From the NCBI GenBank assembly GCA_964036155.1, contig OZ038422.1, forward strand, positions 11,741,201 through 11,805,200: DNA of 64,000 bases, in the 5' to 3' direction. Position numbers and translations under genes: made by a program. The notes under the pieces were generated by a model. It did no database searches. It was not told the origin of the DNA and saw only the letters and a list, made by a program, of their open reading frames with translations. Below, piece by piece: positions 1 to 12,004 of the stretch (the first letter of the stretch is position 1; each line of letters begins with the position of its first letter). The DNA comes from Diploscapter coronatus (taxonomy: Eukaryota; Nematoda; Chromadorea; Rhabditida; Rhabditidae).

Positions 1-23
1 AACTTCAAAAATCAAATTTTTAG

Positions 24-1343
24 CGAAGTCGAGGGTACGATGCTGCTCGAAAAGCGTTCTTCTCTAAAGGCGAAGCTCCTTTCATTCGATGATTCATTTT
101 TGCAATCGCCAAGAAATCTTCAATCCACTGCAGCACTTCCTCTACCCATATCTGGAATCCCGAAAGAAGACCAGGAAAATGATGGGTAAGTCAATATAAA
201 CTGATTTCTCACTCTGACTCCATCATTATCGTGAGTTTCAAGAGTCTAAAGGACCATTTTCTTTGAATTTCTGTTCAACAGAAATCACTGATATAGTTTT
301 GCATTTCGAGGCTCAAAAATCAAAAACTCGGGTCGGGGGAGATCGGATCTGGCTATAATTTCGGATTCTCTGTGTATATTTTTGATAAGAATCACAGTTC
401 CGAAGTTTGGGCTCGGGAGATCTGATCTTGATGACTTTAAGCCCCTAAAGGTGCACTCTACGAAAATTCTATTTCTTTCAAATCAACCAATTTTAGACTA
501 TCCCAGCAATTTCCAATGCCTGTTATTCCCGAAGAAGTTAGACCCTCTTCGAAAAAGAAGCGTCAGAATGGCGTAATTCTGACTCCGACACCCCAGATCG
601 ACGCTGCGGTGACATCTGCTAATTCTGATGCTTCGACGTCGCTTCTCTTCGTTCCCCCAATGATAAATCAGAATTTCCCAAGTGGTACAACCAATCGAAT
701 CGAGCCTTGGCATTTACTCCAGGTGAAAATTTTGCAAGCGTAAATTTTATCGTCGCGAGCTTCAGAATCCCTTACTCGTCGAATCGTTACCTTCCGAAGT
801 CACGGCGACGTCAGTTAACTCTTGGCAATATAGTAATCCCAATCCAGAAAACTGGAGTTATGACGAAATTCTCCACCATCAGCAATACCCATGTAAGAAA
901 AATTTAGGTTTCATAAGAAAATCGATAATTTTAGTTCCCTACGGTAGCCTTCAAAATTCCGTGCCATACCCCCCAACAACGGGCGATTATTTACCATCTT
1001 TAACTTACCCGGCGAACTCTACAGGTCCTACTTTATTAACCGCGCCGGTTTTTCCATCGGCTGAAATTTTGCCAAATCCAGCAGCCTTGATAGAGCCTAA
1101 TATGGGAAAAGAGGAATGTGCCAAGGTTAGCTCAAGAAACATCGTTTTGGAGTGTTGATTTTCCAAAAATCTATATTTCAGATGCCATTTTCTATATCGG
1201 AATACTATGGAACCTCCGCGATTCCTGGATATTTCATCCCACATCCAATGGGGCAAAACCCGATTCCACCTAACATCCCGCCAACTTCTTCAGGATTTCA
1301 ATTTATCTCCGAAGTCACCAACACACTCTTAACTCCATTTTAA
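24..1343 (+). CDS. Transcription-factor-like protein, 3' exons (5' end outside window)
   Basis: Five exons can be joined in frame: 24-185, 497-722, 766-892, 935-1125 and 1182-1343, ending in TAA. Introns are short, with GTAAG/GTGAA donors and TTTTAG/TTTCAG acceptors. The product tail is about 289 residues and has no recognisable folded domain. It is rich in Pro, Ser, Asn, Thr and Tyr, and carries a basic cluster PSSKKKRQNG that could be a nuclear localisation signal. It ends in SEVTNTLLTPF. This composition suits the disordered C-terminal half of a nuclear or transcription factor, with any DNA-binding domain encoded upstream of the window. That role is inference from composition; I do not recognise the family. 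The gene is convergent with gld-2 copy A, the two stop codons being about 375 bp apart. Confidence 0.6.
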
Positions 1344-1560
1344 TGGAAATGAATTTTTGTGAAGTTAACCAAACAAATTGAGGTTAAAATCACACTTCAT
1401 ACCTATTGAATTATTGAATTATCTGAAGCCTGAAAATCACTAAATCTTTGAAAGTTCTTCAAGAAATCAGATATTCCTGGGATTCCGTACTCTTCAAGTA
1501 CTCAAAACCCATGTTCTGTGATAATTCATGATTTTTTTTTTTTTAGATTTTATAAACAAA

Positions 1561-1566
1561 TTTATT
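1561..1566 (-). terminator. Poly(A) signal for gld-2 copy A
   Basis: AATAAA on the minus strand, about 155 bp after the copy A stop codon. It lies in the short gap before the convergent upstream gene. Confidence 0.45.
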
Positions 1567-1718
1567 TAACTTTCAATATTCAATACACAATTCACACTCA
1601 CTTTTGCAATCAACAAAAAAGAGAAGGGATAAATCAAAGAAAAACTGGTGAAAAATTGAGAAGAAGAAAAAATGATGATGACGACTTACCGCTGTATCTG
1701 CGCTCGCCTGTGCCTGTC

Positions 1719-4700
1719 TCAGGCCATGTTGTATGGCGGGTAGGTGGTACTGATCGGGTGTGCGTTGGCAAGCCACGCGTCCAGATCCCTGATTTTTTTT
1801 AAAAATATAAAGCAGATTCATAAAGATAATGTTTCAAGGAAAAGGTCTAGAGATTTTGTTTCGTCAAAGTTAACTATTTCATACGGAATATGGTTTTTCG
1901 AACCTGGTAGCCTCGAGCTCAGTGTGTGCTTCGCGGAAAGCCCTCTTGATTTCCTCGAAAATCATCTCGTTATAGATCGAGTGCGCCGTGTTCTGGCGAG
2001 TGAACGGTTCCTGAAATGACCTCATTTATGAAAAAGACCTTTTAAATATTTCTGATCTTTTCGAAATGTTTGATCTTTTCTATTGTTTCTTTCTTCAAAT
2101 TTCTGACCTCAATGCAAATGCATCTCCATTGGGCGATCCACTGCTGCGAGATGTCGTTCCCGTTCAGACTGATTGGAGTGTCGTTGGGGCTGCGCGAAAC
2201 CGAGTAGGGCGACTTCTTCGCGACCACCGCAACGCGATCCAAACGCTTGCCCCAGCGCACCGAAATCGCGTCCTTGTTGTAGCTGGAAATGTTTAAATTT
2301 ACACTAGGATGTAATTTTGTTGTGGCATTTCCCCGAAAAGATCGACAAAAGACTCACTCGAACCGATTGGCGTAGTAGTCGAGGAATCCCACGAGCAGCT
2401 CGCCAAGGGACATGTGGTTTTCGAATCGGAAGACGTATTTGTCCGGGGCCGGCAGCGTCTTCGTCACGTTCAGCGTCCGGACGTCGCATTGCGGCTTGAA
2501 CCATTCCGGGTAGCAGCGCTGCAGAGAGGGCAGCACGGGAGGACGGCAGCCACCTACAAACAAAATGGGTATATTGCACCAGAATGGTATAAAACGGGTC
2601 TTATCTGGTATTTTTACAAAAAAAAAATAATAATGCAATTTTGTAAAAATTCACCCGTACATTGTAGGTAGTGGATGACCATGAGGACGAGCGAGTAAGA
2701 CGTGAAGGAAGAGCGATTTGCCTCGTTGATTCCCTTCCTGCGTGCCCACTCCTTCACTACCGTCACCAACGGCCGCACGCGCCAGTCGTCTGAAAGTTTA
2801 GGACTTTTCAGAAACATAGTTCTGCTCAAATGAAGTGGGGTCTCGTGTGTTAAAACGTGCCTTGCGAGAAATACGCGTATGAACTATGCGCAAAGACGGA
2901 GGCTAGAGCAGAGAGAAAGAGAATCAGCGAGGAACAATGGAAAGAGTGGTATGCAATTTCATCTGCCTCTCTCGCCTTTTTTCGCTACTTTTTCAACATA
3001 TGAGACTTCACTCAATTTGATCAGGGCAATATCTGGAAGTTCAATCTAATTTTTTTCACTATTCTAATCCAATATCTCTGTTCCAGATATTTATTTAGGG
3101 TGAACTCTCTTAGATAGACGAAATTTTGCAAAGTTCAGGTAGTTAGTTACTTCGTCATTTTCTATAATGTCGCTGTCTTTAGTTGACCTACAGGACGAAT
3201 AGTAGCAGAGGAGGTGGGTGTTTTTGATGGCAACCGAGTTGTTGGCGTTCAGGTCGACGGTGATATCCTCGAACGGGGCCGTGAATTTGAGTCTAAAGAT
3301 AGAAACTAGCAAAAAACTTATAGGATTTACTGGCGAAAGAAAACGAGGTGACAAAGCCTATTACTCCTTATTCAAATAGATCCTCCATCTATTTATAGGT
3401 TATTTACAAGGGAAGAATTTGACCTCGGGTCCGGCTTTTCGAATGGGGACAAATGAAATCTACCAACCTACCAAATCGACAATAGTCGAAGAGAAAATTT
3501 TCAAAGGAGAAATAATTTGTATTTCCAAGTTGTATGATTGGTTTTCGAATTACCTGAGAATGGGTACCTTGGCAGCGATGAGCTGCTGCGAGGCGACGAA
3601 CTCGACGCCCGTCAGCGCGGCCAGCACCATGTTCAACACCACGATCGCGTCTGTCTTCTGGTCCAACTGCAAACACAATAAATCGATATTTTTGCTTATT
3701 GACGTCATATCATGTTTAAAAATCAATGATTTACTAGAATAACTTTCTAAAATTGATTCGGAGAATGTCGTATCGAAAATCGATTTTTATCATATGGCGT
3801 AAATTTTTAAAACCTCTCCCGACTCACATCCTTGTTGGTGATTATCAAGCAGAGGTCCATGTCCGACGTGTTCGTGCCGAACCCGTTCAGCGAAGACCCG
3901 ACCACGTAGAGGCCACACACTGCAAAAAAAAAAAGATTTTCTGACACGAGACAAAAATTTCTGAAAAGATATAGGAAATTTTTGAAAAACGCACGATTTT
4001 TGAGAAAATATAGGGTTTGAAAAAGATCAAATTTTTGTTCGTACTTGGAAAAATCGGACATATGGTGTAGTAGAGCAGATCGCGCAGCTGGAGTTTGCGG
4101 TTGAGCGTCGCCTCGGTCTGCTCGACCTGCTTGTGGTAGAGCCAGATCGCCTCGCTTAGCTGAAATTCGGAACTTTTCCAATGACGGCAATCTTTTAAAG
4201 ATGACGTCTCTCGATATTCAAAAACGTCATAATGTCCTTGAAGACTCCATTTAGCAAAAAAAAACTCAGGATGACGTTGTTTTTTCAAATGACGACCTTT
4301 GTAATTGGTCCCATTTTTAGAAAACGTCAATTTTCATGACTCTTCAACTTACGCTGATCTGGGTGTTGTCGAAGAAGCGATGGTGGTGGGAACGACGGAG
4401 AAAGTGCTTAGGCGGATTCTGCTGCTGCTGCTGGTAGTTTTGGGTCTGATTATGGGCGATCGAATAGTGTCCAGCTGCATTGTACTGCGACTGCATAATC
4501 TGGTGAGCTTGATGGGGCGATTGCTGATTTTCTTTTTTAGATGATTGATTTTCCAAAAAAAAAAACAATAAATCAAGATTTATGTACGAATTTTCAAATT
4601 GATTCTAGAAAACCTAAATTTGTGTAGGGGATTCCACTTTTTTATAGAAGATTTCAAATCTCGGTAGAAAATGCAAAATTTCTATGAAAAACCCAAAAAA

Positions 4701-5265
4701 TTATTCTTTTGCAAAAAATGTAAAAATTCTACATATCTTCCCAAGACCTATCTCTTCCTGTCAATCGCAAATACCTGATTTGGCGATCGATAATAGGTGG
4801 TGGCGAAGTGCTGCTGGTGTGGCTGACCGGTGGTGGACTGGTGGACGCATCCTTCCTGGGGTTGGAATGGCGGCATTTTCCCCGGCCCGACAGACGTCGT
4901 CATTGCAGACTGCTGGTAGGATACCGCACGACTGATCACAGGAACCTGAAAATCCTAATTCAATACTTCATAAAAACCCCAATTTTTCATGTTTAGCCTA
5001 ATTTCCTAGAAAAAGACAAATCTAGGAATTTTTTTTGAAAGTCGACCCAAAGGGAAGGAGTCAAGTGTTCTTTTAGTTTTCGATTCTCCGGAGCAGATGA
5101 TGATCTTGCTCGAACCTGCTGCTGAACGTTTCCCTGTTCCGTGCCCGAACTGGACGAGATGACGAGCGATGCGGAGCGCTGCTGCTGCTGCTGCTGCTGT
5201 CGGCCGAGCAGGACCGCTGAGGGCTGCTCTTCGGACGGACGATTGTTCGAGCGGGAGCCGTGCAT
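1719..5265 (-). CDS. gld-2: GLD-2-type cytoplasmic poly(A) polymerase, copy A
   Basis: Twelve exons: 5265-5116, 4945-4775, 4523-4353, 4159-4045, 3919-3828, 3666-3554, 3292-3192, 2789-2661, 2553-2358, 2282-2108, 2010-1904 and 1788-1719. They give 529 residues. The N-terminal ~160 residues are Gln-rich and disordered, with a run of seven Gln. The nucleotidyltransferase core has VVGSSLNGFG followed by SDMDLCL; D222 and D224 are the metal ligands and VDLNANN (D284) supplies the third Asp. The PAP-associated domain follows (GCRPPVLPSLQ ... SLGELLVGFLDYYANRFE). Family knowledge: GLD-2 extends poly(A) tails of cytoplasmic mRNAs, mostly in the germ line, with an RNA-binding partner such as GLD-3 or RNP-8. 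No RNA-binding domain is visible here. The ATG at 5265 is the first Met in the Q-rich exon, so an upstream exon is possible. It is a tandem paralogue of the gene at 8360-11317. Confidence 0.88.
1904..2789 (-). repeat. Near-identical paralogous block, copy A side
   Basis: Exons 8-11 of gld-2 copy A, introns included, match 8566-9409 almost base for base. The intron at 2554-2660, with its GGTATATTGCACCAGAATGG string, is shared apart from poly(A) length. Similarity collapses just outside the exon 8 acceptor and the exon 11 donor. The intron at 2011-2107 carries extra bases relative to copy B. Confidence 0.85.
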
Positions 5266-5788
5266 CGTGGGACGACGAACCGAGACAGGTAGTTGGCTGG
5301 GAATGGTTTGTCTCCAAAACTTGAGCAAAATTTACTCCCCAAAAAATACAATTCCCGTCCCAAAAAATGACGAATTCCCCAAAATGAGAAGTTTTCAAGC
5401 AAATTTTGAAACCAAAGAGCTCAATTTTGGGAGAAAACTACTCCTAAGCCGAGCGTAAGAAGACAAAGCGAAACCGATTTTCAGCGGAAAACCCTCCGAA
5501 ATTCGCGAATCTTCGACGAACATTTAGAAGCTAAAAAAAATCCACACAGAAAATCGACTGCGCTCTGAAATGAGCACATAATCGATGGATGTATGACGTT
5601 TACAGTATTCGGAGAAGTGCACAAGTCACACACCACGTTGGCCGAAAATCGAAATGTTTATTGCAACTTCATAAAATCAGAGCGCTTCAACGGGATTTTC
5701 AGTAAAAAAAACGACAAATTTTTGGGAATTGAGACCATTTTGAGTAAGAGAGAATGTGGATTTCGGTGAATAAATAAGAGAACCGGGT
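5266..5788. other. Gap between smn-1 stop and gld-2 copy A start
   Basis: About 520 bp in which I see no further exon. A minus-strand AATAAA at 5657-5662 lies about 127 bp after the smn-1 stop and is the likely smn-1 poly(A) signal. A minus-strand TTCCCAG lies about 35 bp upstream of the copy A ATG and could be a spliced-leader or intron acceptor. Same-strand spacing would allow an operon but does not prove one. Confidence 0.5.
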
Positions 5789-7301
5789 CTATTTCTTTTT
5801 GGTCTTCTTGTTCATGTCGGCGATCGCCTGAAAATTCGATTTTGTTATGAGAAGTTTCCGATCCAAATAGCACCAGAAATGGTATCCTTCCAAGAAAGAA
5901 CTCTAAAAAACGACCTTTCCCATAAAATAACATGGTTCGAAAGATGGTACATATTTCTGACTAGATGATAACAAAGTGGCATTTTCTATAAGATTGAACC
6001 AAAGCTGGTATTTCGGACCCAATGGCTCCATTTTTGATGCCAAATGGTAGAATTTACTCGCCGCATAATAACCGGTGTGGTAGCCGGCCATGTACCAGCT
6101 CATGAGCATCGCCGATTTGGCCTGTTCGTCATCGGGAATCGTGCCAGTCGGATTCAGCGCGAATGGGGGAGGTGGGCCGAGAGGCGGCATCACAGAGGGG
6201 TGGGGCTTAATTGAAGTTAATTATCGTGATAATTCGGATAATTAACTGGACACTTAAGGCAATTAGCTGTCTAATTAGGCTAATTATCGCAAGACTGGGA
6301 TAAAAAAGGGTAATTCATCTACCTTTTTCTGACTGGAATGCGGCTCGATCATTTCCGATTTCATATCAATCGACTCCTCTTCATCAATTTCGTCGATTTC
6401 CCTTAATTAGGGCAAATAAATTGGGCTGCTTACAGTAATTTAAGCGAAAGTTAATTACCTACTCAGATCCTTCATATCAACCCACTCTTCGTTTTCGTAG
6501 CCCTCGAAGATCACTCGAGCCTGCAATTTTTCAAGGTTCATTGAAATCATAAAAAAAAGATTTTTTGAGAATAAAATTTTTCTACAGCAAATTTAGTTTT
6601 TTTTTTTCGAAAATTACAATTGTTTTTCTTATAAATTTCTAACAGAAAAACAAATTTTGAATAGAATTTAAAAAAAAAAAATTGTTCAGTACAAAATTTT
6701 TAAGAAAAAAGTAAGAAATTCCAGCCTTGGCCTCCTGGTGTGCCAATTCCTGTATGGTGGCAGGATACCAGAGCTCGTCCTCGTGGTAGAGAGCCATGCA
6801 CTTGTCGCCAATTTTCCAGTCGAGCGGCGACAGCACCGCGCTCTCGTTCGCCTTCTTCGCATTACCCTGGCCGATCTTCTCCTTAACGCAGAGTTCGCGT
6901 AAATCGCGTTGGAAAAATGCTTATATATATTGGTTTTTTTATAGCTTTTGTCCAAAATTGAATCATACTGGCTAGAAAGTGACCATTGCGAGCATTTTGG
7001 GTCTATTTAACTAAATCTTTCGGATTTTTTTTGTAGAAATTAGCTAAAACATCACTTTAAATGCGTCTTTGATAAATCGAGTTTTAAAAAATGAATCATT
7101 GACTTTTCTCTCTACTTTTTGCTTGAATTTTCATTTTTCAAAATATTGACTCACATAGGTGGCCTTGATCGATTCATCGTACATCTGGATGAGCTCCGTG
7201 TCGTCCCATTCAGAATCCTAACGGGAGAAATACAGCAATCTCATTTATTTTTCATGCGAAAATTTGCTTACCTCTTCCCCTTTCTTGTAGATCGTGGCCA
7301 T
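5789..7301 (-). CDS. smn-1: Survival motor neuron (SMN) protein
   Basis: Seven exons: 7301-7272, 7217-7155, 6881-6726, 6520-6459, 6401-6323, 6205-6062 and 5827-5789; 190 residues. The Gemin2-binding-like N-terminus reads DSEWDDTELIQMYDESI. The Tudor domain is LDWKIGDKCMALYHEDELWY ... ARVIFEGYENEEWVDM. A Pro-rich stretch (PPLGPPPPF) precedes the oligomerising YG box, MLMSWYMAGYHTGYY, and a Lys-rich tail ending KKTKKK. Family knowledge: SMN assembles Sm rings on snRNAs in the cytoplasm, and its Tudor domain binds dimethyl-arginine in Sm tails. Two introns fit only with GC donors (AAG|GCTGGA at 6725 and GCG|GCGAGT at 6061). A GT donor one base on would shift the frame into a poor 58-residue tail ending at 5658. 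The gene lies between two gld-2 paralogues on the same strand. Confidence 0.9.
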
Positions 7302-7314
7302 TTCGCCTGAAATT
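7302..7314 (-). promoter_or_regulatory. Possible spliced-leader acceptor of smn-1
   Basis: On the minus strand AAATTTCAG lies five bases before the ATG. In nematodes a TTTCAG this close to the initiator, with no exon behind it, is typical of a trans-splice site. It also fixes the chosen smn-1 start. Confidence 0.55.
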
Positions 7315-8359
7315 TTGCGATTTTACAAAATTTAGCGGGAATTCCTAGTCAATTTTGTTAAAATCGCCCCCGACACGAAATTCTTCAGTTTCTTAATGTA
7401 AAAAAATTGAATTTTCAGATATTTTATTATCTCAGGGTAATCTAACCCAGTTCGTTGATAATTGTGACACGATCACATACGCACAAGTTTCATACACATG
7501 GTTTAGAATGTTTTTATGGCAAAGTGATTTTGTTGTTTAATAATATGGATATATATTGACGTATCAAGATATTATATTATTTATGTTCACGAAAATTTTG
7601 CGTATTGGCACAACTTTTCGATTCTTTCTGCACCAATGCGCCAAATTTCACGTGAAAAATATACCAGATTCAACTGCACATAGAGAATGAATATGAATGT
7701 AAAAATGTCCGAATTAGAATTAGATCGACGAAAGAGCCAAGAGGAATGATTAAAACAAGTTGGGAAAATTTGGGGGCAAAACTTTTTTTTTCGAAAATCA
7801 CCTTTACCCTCGAATTTTCAATAAAACATAATTAAAAATCTTCAAATAATAAAATAAAATGGTACAACCGCGCACTATGTAAAATAATATGATTAGATAT
7901 GAGAGAAAAAACTTATGAGAGTTATATTAGATTTAGATAGACGAATATATGCTAATTTAGTCCGTGTTTTTGTCAAATTTCATGATATGTGTCAGAAAAA
8001 TGGGGTGAATGAAAATAAGTTTCACAGATTTACAGAGCTAACGGCCAAAAATTTGCTCAAGATTACTTTTGATTTAAAAAAATTACAGAAAAAATCACCC
8101 ATCTGTATTTTGACTAGTTCATCATAACGACTATTTGTAAAAATCACCAAGCTAAAAGTTAGAAGTTTAGCAAAAACTGGTGAAAAATACAGAAGGCTGA
8201 AATTCTCGGGTTATCAGATTCTTTACACGATCAATTTTTTATTTTGATTTTTATGTTTTAATTATTTTACGGGTAAATACCAGGATTTTTGTGTTCGCAG
8301 CCGTTAGCTTTGTACTACTGTGCGCCGCCCTCTGCGTCTCTGCTCTGTTACTGTCCGTC
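7302..8359. other. Non-coding gap between smn-1 and gld-2 copy B
   Basis: About 1.06 kb, AT-rich. I found no exon, RNA gene or clear repeat. It should hold the 3' UTR of gld-2 copy B and the promoter or intercistronic region of smn-1. Confidence 0.5.
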
Positions 8360-11317
8360 TCAGGTCATGATGTATGGCGAGTAGGTGGTACTGATGGGAG
8401 TCGCGTTTTCGAGAAACGTTTTCAAGTCCCTGAAATTCAAATTTGCCTTTTCTAAATCAGTCTCTTTAAAAATGCGTGTTTTAAGTCTCTCTACTTTGAA
8501 TAAGACTAAGTATGCTAGATTCTAAAACTTTATCAAGAATCGGATTTTGACAAATTTTTTCAAACCTGGTAGCCTCGAGCTCAGTGTGTGCTTCGCGGAA
8601 AGCCCTCTTGATTTCCTCGAAAATCATCTCGTCGTAGACCGAGTGCGCCGTGTTCTGACGGGTGAACGGTTCCTGAAATGATCTCACTTATGAAAAGATC
8701 TTTTCTATTGTTTTTCTTCAAATTTCTGACCTCAATGCAAATGCATCTCCATTGGGCGATCCATTGCTGCGAGATGTCGTTCCCGTTCAGACTGATTGGA
8801 GTGTCGTTGGGGCTGCGCGAAACCGAGTAGGGCGACTTCTTCGCGACAACCGCAACGCGATCCAAACGCTTGCCCCAGCGCACCGAAATCGCGTCCTTGT
8901 TGTAGCTGGAAATGTTTAAATTTACACTAGGATGTAATTTTGTTGTGGCATTTCCCCGAAAAGATCGACAAAAGACTCACTCGAACCGATTGGCGTAGTA
9001 GTCGAGGAATCCCACGAGCAGCTCGCCAAGGGACATGTGGTTTTCGAATCGGAAGACGTATTTGTCCGGGGCCGGCAGCGTCTTCGTCACGTTCAGCGTC
9101 CGGACGTCGCATTGCGGCTTGAACCATTCCGGGTAGCAGCGTTGCAGAGAGGGCAGCACGGGAGGACGGCAGCCACCTACAAACAAAATGGGTATATTGC
9201 ACCAGAATGGTATAAAACGGGTCTTATCTGGTATTTTTACAAAAAAAAAATAATGCAATTTTGTAAAAATTCACCCGTACATTGTAGGTAGTGGATGACC
9301 ATGAGGACGAGCGAGTAAGACGTGAAAGAAGAGCGATTTGCATCATTAATTCCCTTCCTGCGTGCCCACTCCTTCACTACCGTCACCAACGGCCGCACGC
9401 GCCAGTCGTCTGCAAAATAAATTGCTATTTAGTCTGTTTAATCCGTAATTTTCGTAAATCGCGTTATTATTTTAAATTCTTGCTTACATGACGAATAGTA
9501 GCAGAGCAGGCGAGTGTTCTTGATAGTCACCGTGTTGTTGGCGTTCAGGTCCACTGAATTTTATCTTTGTTTCTTCAATTCAAGTTTTTGTAATTCAATA
9601 ACTTTTTGACAATTCTAGAAATTAGCATATTTTCACTATCTCAGACTAAAAAGTTTAGAAAAGTTTGGTGAACTACAAGAATTTATTGAATTATGTTAGC
9701 CCTTTGGAAAACATTGTTCAGAATTAAACTTTGAATTTTTACCTGTAATATCCTCGAACGGAGCGGTGAATTTGATCCTGAGAATGGGTACCTTGGCAGC
9801 GATGAGCTGCTGCGAGGCGACGAACTCGACGCCCGTCAGCGTGGCCAGCACCATGTTCAACACCACGATCGCGTCCGTCTTCTGGTCCAACTGCAAACAC
9901 AATCGATACAATCAAGAAAAACGATATTCTCGACTATTATAATGCTATCGACTTTTAAGAATACGTATTTTTCCTTACATCCTTGTTGGTGATCATCAAG
10001 CAGAGGTCCATGTCTGAGGATTTGGTCCCGAACCCATTCAACGAAGACCCGACCACGTAGAGGCCGCACACTGCAAAGAGATCTTATCTTTGGAACCGAG
10101 ATCAACTCCTTACCCGGAAATATTGTGCTGATCGCATAGTAGAGGAGGTCCCGAAGTTGGAGTTTCCTGATGAGGGTGGCCTCTGTCTGCTCGACCGACT
10201 TGTGGTAGTGCCAGATCTCTTCACTCAGCTGCAATCAAAATAGCTAACTGGGGTAATTAAGTCGAGTTAATTAGGGGATAATTGTGCTATTATGCTAATT
10301 ACTGACTACATCCATTTTGGAGATTTCGAACGAGCCGAAACTGATGATCGGAGGCCGATTGAAGCAGTGCTGCGTCGGAAAGAATGGGCCTGTAGCCAGG
10401 TGGCTGATCTGCTGCGAATTTTGTTGATGTTGATTTTGATTCTGGTTGACCGTCCCGTTTTGGCCATTGTGCTGGACGCCATTTGATGTTGGCTGGGCAC
10501 CTGGAATTCTTTTTATTTAAAAAAAAAATATTTTCACTTTTAGCAATTTTCAGAAATTTTTTCTTGATAAAAAAATCAAATTTTAGAGTTTGAAAATTAA
10601 AAAAATAATAAGTTTGGAACGAGTTTCGAAAATCTTGGTGCAAGGAGAGAATTGGTGGGAGAGAAAGAGAGTTTGGTGACCTCTCCTCCTCTTCCTTTCT
10701 CTCACCCCCTAACTCCCCTTTCAAGCACCGAAAACCGGGAAAGGGTCTGATTTGAACAAAGAAATAAAAAAACGATTTTTGAGATTTTTCCTGCAAAATT
10801 GGGCTTTTAAATTTTTGGCAAGAGTAAAAAATAGGATCCAAAACCAACATTTGATGTTCCTGACATCCTCGAAAGGTTTGTTTTGTGGCGAGATGTGATC
10901 GGTTTGAGAGATCGGAAACGCTTCTGAAAAAATGAAATTTAACATTTTCTCGGAAAATAGAGAAGAAAAAATTTCTAATTTATCCAATTGTCCCTTGAAC
11001 AAGTTGGAAAGTCCTGTTTTCTCAATATAAAGAGTTTCAAAAAGTAGAACTTTCAAAAAAGTGAGTTTTGAAAGAAATCCTAAAATTTCTCGCAAACCTA
11101 GATAGTAAGGCCAGCGCATTTTGGGCGAGATAGGTACGATCGGTAGACAGTAAGTCATGTTGGCGCGGTACAGGAACGGCACTGGCATGAACCGGGCGCG
11201 GCAGAATTCGAGACGACGAATCAGAATGCGCAGACGACGCGCATTTACGAGAGGAAATTTGCGAAAATCCGCAGAAAAGCGAAAATGCGCGACTTGTCTA
11301 TAGTTGCGTAAACGCAT
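8360..11317 (-). CDS. gld-2: GLD-2-type cytoplasmic poly(A) polymerase, copy B
   Basis: Twelve exons: 11317-11098, 10923-10849, 10500-10310, 10228-10114, 10070-9979, 9890-9743, 9553-9488, 9409-9281, 9176-8981, 8905-8731, 8672-8566 and 8429-8360; 527 residues, phases consistent. The catalytic core matches copy A: VVGSSLNGFG, SDMDLCL and VDLNANN are intact, so both look active. The C-terminus ends ISTTYSPYIMT against ISTTYPPYNMA in copy A. The N-terminal ~160 residues are unrelated to copy A. They comprise an Arg-rich opening (MRLRNYRQVAHFRF), a middle part (FLYRANMTYCLPIVPISP), then an Asn/Gln-rich stretch (QNQNQHQQNSQQ). M44 at 11188 is an alternative start that would drop the Arg-rich part. 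One intron site differs from copy A (see findings). The different N-termini suggest different partners or tissues, which is inference. Confidence 0.85.
8566..9409 (-). repeat. Near-identical paralogous block, copy B side
   Basis: Partner of the block at 1904-2789, covering exons 8-11 of gld-2 copy B with their introns. A second nearly identical patch is exon 6 (9890-9780 against 3666-3554), with two differences seen in about 110 bp. Exons 4, 5 and 7 between and beyond these patches are clearly more diverged. Confidence 0.85.
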
Positions 11318-12004
11318 GGCCAGTGTCGTTCCCTTATTTTCAACCTTTTTTCATTTTTCGGAACTTTTCGCATTTTCGACTTACTTTGCTCGTTCCTTTG
11401 GTGATTCGGATCATAATCCGAGAAATTGCGGGCAAACGCGAAGTTCGGAGAAGTTGTTCCGTCGCTAAAATTCTATATACATATATATTTTTAAATTTTT
11501 GCCGATTTTTCCAATTTTTCGACACTGAAGTTCCAGCTTTTGGCATTTTATTGTTTGTCGATGATTTTATGTCTATTTCTGCATCACGGATGCGTTTTTT
11601 TTCAAATGTGTCTCAGTTTGGTCGTACGATTGAACTGTGACTCCGAAAATTTCGATGAAGACCAAATCGAATTCTCTTTTCATCTCACGGCATTTTTCAC
11701 TTTGCCTCACTTTTCACGCAACATCTCTTATGGCAGAACATCTGTGTAAACACAGGACGCATGCGCGTTACGCGAATTGTGCGTCACGTGCCGCGACACG
11801 GCGTCTTTCCGCCTGCCTTTGTCCCTTTGTTTAAAAAGTCGACTGACGAAAGGCGCAATATCCGGATATGGCATCATTGAAATGAGTCATGCGCTAGCAA
11901 AATGGCATCAGTTTTGCAGGAATTTTGACGAAGACAAGCTTATACATTGAAAAGATAGAGTGAACTGCTCAAAACTTGAAACCAAGAGTTTTTGAAAATA
12001 TCGA
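11318..12004. other. Non-coding gap upstream of gld-2 copy B
   Basis: About 690 bp between the copy B start and the stop of the RG-rich gene, all on the same strand. No convincing exon or RNA gene seen. Around 11750-11830 it is locally GC-rich with several CG dinucleotides, which could be promoter sequence. Confidence 0.45.

Noticed and set aside
5658..5827. Longer smn-1 C-terminus ending at 5658
   Set aside because: A GT donor one codon later shifts the frame into a hydrophobic, unconserved tail. The GC donor GCGAGT gives the short Lys-rich end and keeps phase.
6686..6955. Arg-rich open frame over the smn-1 Tudor exon
   Set aside because: Shadow frame of the Tudor-coding exon.
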